Source: Echinicola sp. 20G (GTDB lineage: Bacteria; Bacteroidota; Bacteroidia; Cytophagales; Cyclobacteriaceae). From it: DNA of 64,000 bases. Within the stretch, counting starts at the first letter, position 1. Every line of letters starts with the position of its first letter. The stretch lies in the NCBI RefSeq assembly GCF_015533855.1, contig NZ_AP024154.1, positions 3,788,501-3,852,500 on the forward strand, written 5' to 3'. The position numbers were made by a program, and so were the translations under genes. Positions 57,944-64,000 of this stretch are shown here, piece after piece. The notes under the pieces were generated by a model that did not search any database, was not told where the DNA came from, and saw nothing but the letters and a program-made list of their open reading frames with translations.

Positions 57944-58984
57944 TTAGTAGGAGAAATTGTACCTTAAAGCTGCATTGATCCCTAGGAAGAGCTCATCATC
58001 TTCATCAAATGTTTCTCTTCTGAAATAGAAGTTCGGCTCCACATACTCATAATATTTGTCAGATTGAACCCATGTTAAGCTGGGGCCAACTACCAAGTGG
58101 ACTTTTTGACTTATAGCAACTCCAAGGTTGAGGCTCAGCCTTAACATATCATTATTGCTGCCTACTTGATTTTGGAAGATAGCTTCAGGGTTTACATAGA
58201 ATACTTTGCCCATAGTCATGATACTACCAAAACCACCTCCCAACGCAAATTCATCTTTCAGATCAGGATTATAGGAGGCATTGAAAGTTGTATAAAGTCT
58301 AGGAACTCCAATTTTGAAGGCCACATTTACAGGGTGCATTTCCGTAAAGCCAAATTCAATGGCTTTGTATCCCCCTTTTCTAACGATGGATAGAAGACCA
58401 ATCGGAACACCGTTATCCTCAAGACTATCTGCATAATTTAAAAAGCCCAGCTGTAAGCTGCCCAAAGATTTTGTGGCATTGACAAAGCCAATTTGTGCGC
58501 CATCTACTTTTTTAGGATTGATGTTTACAAATCCGATCTGAGCACCATCTAAGTACTTGGCGGCGGTGTTTACAAAACCAATTTGTGCACCGGACGATTC
58601 TTCTACGGTGGTATTGACAAAGCCAATCTGGGCACCAGAAGATTCTTTGATGGCAGTATTGATGAAACCAATTTGACTGCCTTTGAAACCACCTGCTGTT
58701 ACATTGACAAAACCCACTTGGGCTCCATCTACATCACCACCAGCAGTGTTTAGGAAACTTATTTGAGCGCCACTAAAGTCTTTTCCGTTTGTATTTACAA
58801 AACCGATTTGTGCTCCCTTGTGATTTCCTTTGGCTTGATTTACAAAACCAATAAGCGGGTAGTTAAATCCATCAGGAACGAGATTGTAAGCTACCGTATA
58901 GATTGGCTTTTCTGATTCCTGAGCCATGGCTACTTGTGTCATAATAGCCAAAAGAAATGTGAAGGGTATAAAGATTCTTTTCAT
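57944..58984 (-). CDS. Surface-repeat protein with GAQIGFVN units
   Basis: 346 residues from ATG 58984, chosen because MKRIFIPFTFLLAIMTQVAM is a good signal peptide; an ATG at 59026 would add 14 residues upstream. About nine repeats of ~16 residues of the form GAQIGFVNTxxxxxxG (residues ~50-190) are followed by a barrel-like part with ILxxN-type strands and aromatic ends, ending FLGINAALRYNFSY. The repeats resemble the LA_2272 surface repeat type. It is preceded by a copy of the ECF promoter motif at 59011-59045. Confidence 0.75.
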   Translation of the reverse strand: MKRIFIPFTFLLAIMTQVAMAQESEKPIYTVAYNLVPDGFNYPLIGFVNQAKGNHKGAQIGFVNTNGKDFSGAQISFLNTAGGDVDGAQVGFVNVTAGGFKGSQIGFINTAIKESSGAQIGFVNTTVEESSGAQIGFVNTAAKYLDGAQIGFVNINPKKVDGAQIGFVNATKSLGSLQLGFLNYADSLEDNGVPIGLLSIVRKGGYKAIEFGFTEMHPVNVAFKIGVPRLYTTFNASYNPDLKDEFALGGGFGSIMTMGKVFYVNPEAIFQNQVGSNNDMLRLSLNLGVAISQKVHLVVGPSLTWVQSDKYYEYVEPNFYFRRETFDEDDELFLGINAALRYNFSY

Positions 58985-59010
58985 GAGAAATGATAATTTT
59001 TGTCCTTTTG

Positions 59011-59045
59011 ATAATAGGACACCCAAAAAAGTATCTACCCTGAGT
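59011..59045 (-). promoter_or_regulatory. Probable ECF sigma-dependent promoter, copy 1
   Basis: Read on the minus strand: -35 AGGGT, then a 16-base spacer that includes a T-run, then -10 GTCC in GGTGTCCTATTAT. It matches 29 of 35 positions with the copy at 62340-62374. It lies 26 bases before the ATG of the surface-repeat gene at 58984. The spacing suits an ECF sigma factor. I infer it from the pair of matches alone. Confidence 0.75.
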
Positions 59046-59061
59046 GGATGTGAAAAAATAT

Positions 59062-60738
59062 TTAAATGAAAAAGAATTGCAATCCAACACTTAAACCTAC
59101 ATATCCCCCCATTAACCCATGGGAGTAGTCAGGTTTGCCAATACCCCAACCAGGAATATCAATCATTTCAGCATCTTCACTGAACAAATAATTAACGGAA
59201 GGGCCTACAAACAATTTAAAGTGACGCCGAAATTTTAAAGCTGGCAAAAGTTTCAAGGATGCTACATTAATGGTGGTCTCCGGAGGCCCTAGAGAAGTTC
59301 TATTGACCAACTCAGTATCTAATCCAAAAACTCTAGTATTGACCAAATGCAGTCCAAGTCCGGCATCTATTGCCCAATTGTAGGTCCTGTCATTGAGAAA
59401 GTGGGCTATTCCTAAAACACTATACGTATAGGTCCCACCGGTTCTTACCGTAAAAGAGGCCATGTTCAATTCATCGTAACTTACTGAAAAGCTTTTTTCT
59501 CCACTTTTAATGATATTGATCAATGCAATGGGGTAGTCGCTACTGTCCGCTATGTTAAGCAAGGCGGCGAGTTGGAAACCTGTAACGTTTTTTCCAATAT
59601 TCGTTAGGCCTGAAATTTGAGTGCCGGCATCACCATGGCTATGGTTATATAGTCCGGAAATTTGAAGGCCTCTGGCTGACTTAGCCTCATTGTATAAACC
59701 TGCCAATTGAAAACCATTAAAGTGCCCTGTGATATTAAATAACCCTGCCGCTTGAAATCCAGTGGCATTTCCAAGGACCCGGTTTGAAAGTCCAGCCAAT
59801 TGAACGCCTTTTTGGTTTCCACCGACTAAGTTGAATAGGCCTGCAGCCTGCATGAAATTGGCATTTTTTTGATTGATGTTGAAAAGCCCTCCCAATTCTA
59901 CACCATTGACTCCAGCGGTATACCCTCCCAAGATATTGATTGAAGCATGGTTGATGATTTGGCTGTTCATCAAGCCATGAGTACTTAGTCTTGGAATCAG
60001 GGAAACCTGAACAGGCATTTCCGCAAAAAATCCACCTAGGTTGATTCCTTGCATTCTCTGCCTAAAGCCTATGAACATGCGCCCCAAAAAAGTCTCTTCT
60101 ACATTTTCTCCATTTGATCCATAATATTCGAAAATGCCCCTTTTCTTTTTGGCATTCAGGTCAAAAGCCGGTAAAAGCATAAATGTAGTGTCCCTATAAT
60201 TTTCCTTGCTGATGGTCAGTAGTAAGGACTGGTTGGGGTTTTTGACTTTTAATTCAAAATAACCATTCTTATCAGTTACTGCTGAGGTCAAAAGCCTTTG
60301 GTCATATACACTGGCAAAGGCAATGAGTTCATCGCTGGAAAGGTCTTTGACGCGACCAGTAATAAGCCAGTTTTTCCCCAGCTCTGTTTCGTTGCTTTCA
60401 TCAAGGTATAATTTATTAGGGGCATACCGGATGACGATGTATCCAGGTGTTTCTATAAATTCAAATTTGTCTCCTAACAGTTTGAGCAGCATCCCTCGAA
60501 TCGGTCCGGAATAGGGGGGAAGACTGACCAGACTGTCTTCAGGAACCAAATTGCTATTGTAAGAAAAGAAAAAGTCACGGCCCTTTGAACTTTGTTCCAG
60601 TATATCAGCAATACGCTTTTCACTCATTTCATCCAGTGAAATTGGCTCTTCCAACTTGCCTTGGGCGCTAAGTTGATTATTGATAAAAAAAAATAATAAA
60701 AAGGCCATACAGCCTAGTATTAGCCTTTTTAAAGCCAT
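59062..60738 (-). CDS. STN and carboxypeptidase-like domains fused to a surface-repeat barrel
   Basis: 558 residues with signal peptide (1-25). Residues ~27-105 resemble an STN secretin/TonB N-terminal domain (ISLDEMSEKRIADILEQSS ... FFFSYNSNLV); ~125-200 a CarboxypepD_reg-like domain (ITGRVKDLSSDELIAFASVY, YFELKVKNPNQSL). From ~240 come repeats of the GFQLAGLYNxxxxxxG kind (GVQLAGLSN, GFQAAGLFN, GLQISGLYN), then barrel strands to FVGPSVNYLF ... VGLSVGLQFFFI. A STN domain next to FecR is usual for TonB-dependent receptors, but no TonB box, plug or 22-strand barrel is present. Last gene after sigma and FecR genes (14-base gap to FecR). Confidence 0.8.
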   Translation of the reverse strand: MALKRLILGCMAFLLFFFINNQLSAQGKLEEPISLDEMSEKRIADILEQSSKGRDFFFSYNSNLVPEDSLVSLPPYSGPIRGMLLKLLGDKFEFIETPGYIVIRYAPNKLYLDESNETELGKNWLITGRVKDLSSDELIAFASVYDQRLLTSAVTDKNGYFELKVKNPNQSLLLTISKENYRDTTFMLLPAFDLNAKKKRGIFEYYGSNGENVEETFLGRMFIGFRQRMQGINLGGFFAEMPVQVSLIPRLSTHGLMNSQIINHASINILGGYTAGVNGVELGGLFNINQKNANFMQAAGLFNLVGGNQKGVQLAGLSNRVLGNATGFQAAGLFNITGHFNGFQLAGLYNEAKSARGLQISGLYNHSHGDAGTQISGLTNIGKNVTGFQLAALLNIADSSDYPIALINIIKSGEKSFSVSYDELNMASFTVRTGGTYTYSVLGIAHFLNDRTYNWAIDAGLGLHLVNTRVFGLDTELVNRTSLGPPETTINVASLKLLPALKFRRHFKLFVGPSVNYLFSEDAEMIDIPGWGIGKPDYSHGLMGGYVGLSVGLQFFFI

Positions 60739-60752
60739 GTTACTTGCTCAAA

Positions 60753-61724
60753 TTACTTGATGATGATTTGGTCAGGTTCTCGGATTATAGTCAGCCCAAA
60801 AGTTTCTTTTAATACATTTAAAGCATTTTCCAGAGAATCATTTCTGAAGGTAGTCGTTAATGGTAAATTTCGCAAGTTCTCGTTGAGAATGATAATATTG
60901 GCATTGTAAGCTTGGTTGAGCACTTCCACCACCCTCCAGAGTGGTGTTTGTTTGGCTGTGAAATAATCATCCACATAATACCTGTACAGCTCATCCTGGG
61001 TCTTTGCAGTCGTGAATAGGCCCTTTTGAGGATTGATCAGCATTGTCTCCCCTGGCTTAAGGATCTTTATCTCATTTTCATATTCTACGCTGACCGATCC
61101 ACTTTCCAAAATAACCTCAACTTGATCCATGGTCTTTTTGACGTTGAATTCGGTACCCAAAACGGTAATTATCACTTCACCTGCTTGGACATGGAAAGGC
61201 CTGTTTTCATTTCTGTGCACCTGGAAAAAGGCTTCACCATTGATCAGTTCTGCATTCCTGTTTTTTTGCAGAATGCTTTGTTCGAAGGCCAATTGAGAAG
61301 ATTTATTTACGGTAATGACCGAACCATCAAACAAAGTATCACTCACTGCATGCCCTTGGGTGTTGATAAGAACATTGGACATGAACCTGTTGTCTGGCTC
61401 CAAAAAGGTTCTGTAAGCCCATATCCCAGCAGTTAGCATCACCAACCAAATTGCCGCCTTACTGAAATAAGAGACCAAGTTGACTGTTTTTGTTTCAATA
61501 TTGTCCTCATTGATGGCAGCACGTTTTTCCAAGAATCTTTCCCAAGCTTGATCTTCGTCAATGGTATTCTCAGGGCTTATTACTTTGCTTTTTTCCCAAA
61601 CGAACTTAATTTGTTCGTACTTCTTTTGATGATCAGGATGCTCATGAAGCCAGTTTTCGACTTCCAGCATCTCTGCTTCGTTGCTTTCTTGCAAGAGATA
61701 TTTTATAAGTCTGTTGTCGTCCAT
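60753..61724 (-). CDS. FecR-family anti-sigma factor
   Basis: 323 residues. N-terminal cytoplasmic part (to ~85), TM at about 88-107 (AAIWLVMLTAGIWAYRTF), a FecR domain (about 115-205; GHAVSDTLFDGSVITVNKSS and VLGTEFNVKKT) and a C-terminal DUF4974 (about 255-323; LTTTFRNDSLENALNVLKET). It sequesters or activates its sigma factor in response to signals from the outer membrane. 4 bases after the sigma gene stop. Confidence 0.92.
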   Translation of the reverse strand: MDDNRLIKYLLQESNEAEMLEVENWLHEHPDHQKKYEQIKFVWEKSKVISPENTIDEDQAWERFLEKRAAINEDNIETKTVNLVSYFSKAAIWLVMLTAGIWAYRTFLEPDNRFMSNVLINTQGHAVSDTLFDGSVITVNKSSQLAFEQSILQKNRNAELINGEAFFQVHRNENRPFHVQAGEVIITVLGTEFNVKKTMDQVEVILESGSVSVEYENEIKILKPGETMLINPQKGLFTTAKTQDELYRYYVDDYFTAKQTPLWRVVEVLNQAYNANIIILNENLRNLPLTTTFRNDSLENALNVLKETFGLTIIREPDQIIIK

Positions 61725-61728
61725 AAGC

Positions 61729-62292
61729 TTAAATATTAATAAAGAGGAATAGTAAAATGGGAAGAAAGTCAGCCAGCTCTACTCTCAGATGTTTCAAGGC
61801 TTTTCCCATATGGGTTTCCACTGTTTTGACAGAAATCCCCATCCTCTCTGCGATTTCACTATACTTTAATGATTCATACCGACTAAGCAGAAAGACTTGG
61901 CGGCATTTTTCAGGTAGGTCCTTGAGGGCCTTTTTTAACAGGCTCATCAGTTCATCTTCATGGCCATGGTCATTTTGGAGTGAAGTGTTTTGCGCTTCAT
62001 ATAGGGTGATATTTTGATGTTTCTGTTTCACTTTTTCATGTCGGATTAAGTTCATACAATCCCGATAGACCATGGAATAGAGGTAAGCCCTCAGTGAGGA
62101 GTCAATGTGAATGTTTTCTCGTTTTTCCCAAAGCTTGAGAAAGACTGACTGGACAATCTCTTCGGCTTCATCTTCGTCTTTTAGTAAAACACAGGCATAG
62201 GCATGCAAAGCCTTGAAGTGCTCCTTGAAGGTGACTTCAAAAACATTGTCATCGATCACTAGGCCAATTTGTGTTTCTTCAGCGTATTTCAC
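61729..62292 (-). CDS. ECF RNA polymerase sigma-70 factor
   Basis: 187 residues. Region 2 from ACVLLKDEDEAEEIVQSVFL through SSLRAYLYSMVYRDCMNLIR (-10 recognition), and region 4 LPEKCRQVFLLSRYESLKYS, then ISVKTVETHMGKALKHLR (helix-turn-helix for -35 recognition). It matches the Bacteroidota ECF/FecR type. It is first in an operon sigma-FecR-STN protein. The promoter motif at 62340-62374 lies 47 bases upstream, so autoregulation is likely. Confidence 0.93.
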   Translation of the reverse strand: MKYAEETQIGLVIDDNVFEVTFKEHFKALHAYACVLLKDEDEAEEIVQSVFLKLWEKRENIHIDSSLRAYLYSMVYRDCMNLIRHEKVKQKHQNITLYEAQNTSLQNDHGHEDELMSLLKKALKDLPEKCRQVFLLSRYESLKYSEIAERMGISVKTVETHMGKALKHLRVELADFLPILLFLFINI

Positions 62293-62339
62293 TTTTTCCG
62301 TATTGCTTAACTAAAATTAATTGCTTTTATGATCCTTTA

Positions 62340-62374
62340 ATAATAGGACACCATAAAAAACATTTACCCTTAGT
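62340..62374 (-). promoter_or_regulatory. Probable ECF sigma-dependent promoter, copy 2
   Basis: Second copy of the 35-base motif: minus-strand AGGGT, 16 bases, then GTCC within GGTGTCCTATTAT. It lies 47 bases upstream of the ECF sigma gene ATG (62292) and matches 29 of 35 positions with the copy at 59011-59045 (13 consecutive at the -10 end). The arrangement fits autoregulation of the sigma-FecR operon. Confidence 0.75.
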
Positions 62375-62413
62375 CAAGAAATTAAAAAATATAAAATTAT
62401 TTCACCGATCTAT

Positions 62414-63493
62414 TTAAGCGGCCTTTCCATGTTTCTTCAAGAATCTATAATGTGATTGTAGGGCAGTAAAGAATGTTTTGTTGCTCAAATAAGGAACGTC
62501 AAATTCACTGGCTGTTTTTTGTAAAATTTTCGAAATAGCCGGATAATGTATATGACATATTTTTGGGAACAAATGATGTTCTACCTGAAAATTCAGGCCA
62601 CCACAGAGAAAGGTAGCCAAATTACTATTGACGGAAAAGTTGGCTGTAGTTTTCATCTGGTGGACTGCCCATGCTTCTGTAATGTTTTGATTAGACTCAG
62701 GCTCTGGCATTTCTGTTTCCTCTACCAAGTGGGCTAATTGGAAGACAAGTGCCAAAGCAAGGCCTTCAGCAAAGTTCATCATTAAATAGCCTATCAAGAA
62801 CTGCCACCAGGTAATATCCATTACAAGAATGGGAATAACGATGAACAAGGTATAATACAAGGCTTTGTAAAAGAAGAGGTAAAAATATTCTTTTCTTGGG
62901 TGCTTGTTCCTGTGAGCCCCAATGTTCTTTTGAAAGAATTTCAGATAATCTTTTCTAAAAAACCATGAGAGGGAGGAAAGTGAATAGAGTAGAAAAGCAT
63001 AAATATGTTGGTACTTATAGGCTTTTTTGGTTTTTTCTCTCTTAGACACGCGGATCATTCCCGGAGCAACGTCCAAATCCCCATCATGACCAACAATGTT
63101 AGTATAAGTGTGGTGAACTTTATTGTGGGTAATCCGCCAAACATACTCGCTGGCACCAATTACATTGAATAAAAAGCCCAATGATTTATTAACAACTGGC
63201 CTGGAAGAATAGGAGCCGTGCAAGGCATCATGACAAATATTAAAGCCTATAAAGGCCATATTCATTCCTAGGCATACAGCTAAAATTAAAGTAAGATAAA
63301 GGGGGAGCACATCTGCCAATATTAATGAGTAAAGAGAAATAAAGGAAATTAAGTACACAACGGTTTTTGAAACCATTGCGGAATTCGCTTTTCTGGACAG
63401 ATTGTTTTCTTCAAAATATTCATCAATTCGCTTTTTGGTTGTGGTAAAAAAAAGAGAATTTTCAGAATCAACAAACTTAAGAGATTGACTCAT
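62414..63493 (-). CDS. Membrane fatty-acid desaturase
   Basis: 359 residues from ATG 63493 (MSQSLKFVDSENSLFF), preferred over an ATG at 63535 that adds 14 residues unlike the family. Three His boxes bind the di-iron centre: HDALH (88-92), HNKVHH (123-128) and QVEHH near the C-terminus. The Gln of the third box is typical of front-end (delta-5/delta-6-like) desaturases. About four TM segments. The enzyme introduces a double bond in acyl chains at the membrane, using an electron donor encoded elsewhere. Stand-alone gene; the region to the ECF promoter upstream of the sigma gene is only 39 bases. Confidence 0.92.
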   Translation of the reverse strand: MSQSLKFVDSENSLFFTTTKKRIDEYFEENNLSRKANSAMVSKTVVYLISFISLYSLILADVLPLYLTLILAVCLGMNMAFIGFNICHDALHGSYSSRPVVNKSLGFLFNVIGASEYVWRITHNKVHHTYTNIVGHDGDLDVAPGMIRVSKREKTKKAYKYQHIYAFLLYSLSSLSWFFRKDYLKFFQKNIGAHRNKHPRKEYFYLFFYKALYYTLFIVIPILVMDITWWQFLIGYLMMNFAEGLALALVFQLAHLVEETEMPEPESNQNITEAWAVHQMKTTANFSVNSNLATFLCGGLNFQVEHHLFPKICHIHYPAISKILQKTASEFDVPYLSNKTFFTALQSHYRFLKKHGKAA

Positions 63494-63561
63494 ATAGAAA
63501 TAATGTTTTATGGTAGTTAATATGTAATATGACACTCAGTAAAGGACATACCCCTAGAAGA

Positions 63562-63593
63562 AAAACAAAAAAAGCCATTGTGATTACGGCTTT
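63562..63593 (-). terminator. Terminator of the MBL-fold hydrolase gene
   Basis: On the minus strand, stem AAAGCCGT (63593-63586) / ATGGCTTT (63578-63571) with one G-U pair and a 7-base loop, followed by a T-rich tail TTTTTGTTTTT. It sits 72 bases after the MBL-fold gene stop at 63666. Confidence 0.75.
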
Positions 63594-63665
63594 AGGTATC
63601 GTCCTGTTCAGGCTGGAAAATCACTGTTTTAGTCAAATGTAATGATTGATTTTTTGATCAATGCA

Positions 63666-64000
63666 TCATTTAACATCTTTCCACCAGAAATTATTGGATT
63701 GGAGGGTGTTTAGAGAAAAGGTTTCCCCCATAGATGGGGTGTAGGTATTGAGGTTTAGGTTTTCAGCCTCAGCTGTAAATCTTTCCACACCATCTTTCCA
63801 GCTGTGTGGTGCGAGTGAGAAACCTGCCCAATGGATCGGAATGGCACTTTTAGCTTTGGCATCTATGGCTGCTTGAACACTTTCTTCTGGATACAAATGG
63901 ATTTGGTGCCAATGCTTATAATATTGGCCGCATTCTACAAACATCAAATCAAAAGGGCCGTACTTTTTGCCTACTTCCTTAAAATGATTGTCGTATCCAC
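63666..64000 (-). CDS. MBL-fold metallohydrolase, C-terminal part
   Basis: The gene enters from the right edge; about 110 codons are visible. Sequence matches the end of the UlaG/NAPE-PLD-like beta-lactamase-fold family: GYDNHFKEVGKKYGPFDLMF, then VECGQYYKHWHQIHLYPEES and IPIHWAGFSLAPHSWKDGVE, with His and Asp residues that belong to the binuclear metal site; the HxHxDH motif itself lies outside the window. Substrate is unknown. A terminator follows. Confidence 0.8.
   Translation of the reverse strand, partial: GYDNHFKEVGKKYGPFDLMFVECGQYYKHWHQIHLYPEESVQAAIDAKAKSAIPIHWAGFSLAPHSWKDGVERFTAEAENLNLNTYTPSMGETFSLNTLQSNNFWWKDVK

Overview
This window comes from a member of the Bacteroidota, most likely Cytophagales and probably near Cyclobacteriaceae. 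The grounds are the AT-rich coding sequence, a gliding-motility/type IX secretion (T9SS) C-terminal domain next to a PorP/SprF gene, an ECF sigma/FecR pair, AraC regulators with membrane N-termini, a Bacteroidota-style topoisomerase I, and many DUF-type outer-membrane barrels. The taxonomic call is inference. I saw no rRNA, tRNA, CRISPR array, insertion sequence or prophage.

Left part (1-11.2 kb), mostly housekeeping: a partial LytS-type histidine kinase, a compact ExbB-like protein with a tiny hydrophobic ORF and terminator behind it, a sirtuin-pirin gene pair, an intergenic repeat made of two inverted repeats, topA, a SixA-like phosphatase, an agmatinase-family enzyme, a Zn/Cd-type P1B ATPase, a neutral zinc metallopeptidase and a small acidic lipoprotein. 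Several convergent or terminal terminators are clear.

11.3-18.5 kb is an eight-gene minus-strand run of envelope proteins: DUF2092, DUF6515-like, barrel, TPR, OmpA lipoprotein, barrel, barrel, DUF481. It ends at a good terminator. Two tandem membrane-anchored AraC regulators follow, then an AT-rich 0.9 kb gap carrying a 26-base near-palindrome.

22.2-41.9 kb is dominated by one 6,237-residue secreted protein. By hand I count 49 tandem DUF7507/DUF11-like repeats of about 107-117 residues, flanked by DUF11, SdrD-B-like and cadherin-like modules and ended by a type-B T9SS sorting domain. A PorP/SprF gene starts 5 bases after it. This looks like a giant cell-surface adhesin with its own outer-membrane partner.

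42.1-47.5 kb is a four-gene plus-strand unit whose genes overlap by 4 bases at every junction: a membrane-anchored DUF5675 protein with an L,D-transpeptidase-like His/Cys pair, a six-TM protein with an N-acetylmuramidase domain, and two DUF4230 proteins. It is a candidate cell-wall remodelling module.

47.5-56.2 kb is an eight-gene minus-strand operon with tight spacing or overlaps: alpha/beta hydrolase with Cys at the nucleophile site, acetoacetate-decarboxylase-family enzyme, three small membrane proteins, patatin, metallophosphoesterase and a cholesterol-oxidase-like GMC oxidoreductase with a CxxCxxCxxxC motif. It looks like an uncharacterised lipid/sterol-like pathway.

56.4-64 kb holds a phosphodiesterase, a NUDIX hydrolase, and an ECF sigma/FecR operon whose third gene is an STN-plus-carboxypeptidase-like protein fused to a surface-repeat barrel instead of a TonB receptor. 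A second surface-repeat protein follows. A 35-base motif matching at 29 of 35 positions lies upstream of both the sigma gene and this second protein, and looks like the promoter recognised by that sigma factor. A fatty-acid desaturase and a partial MBL-fold hydrolase close the window.
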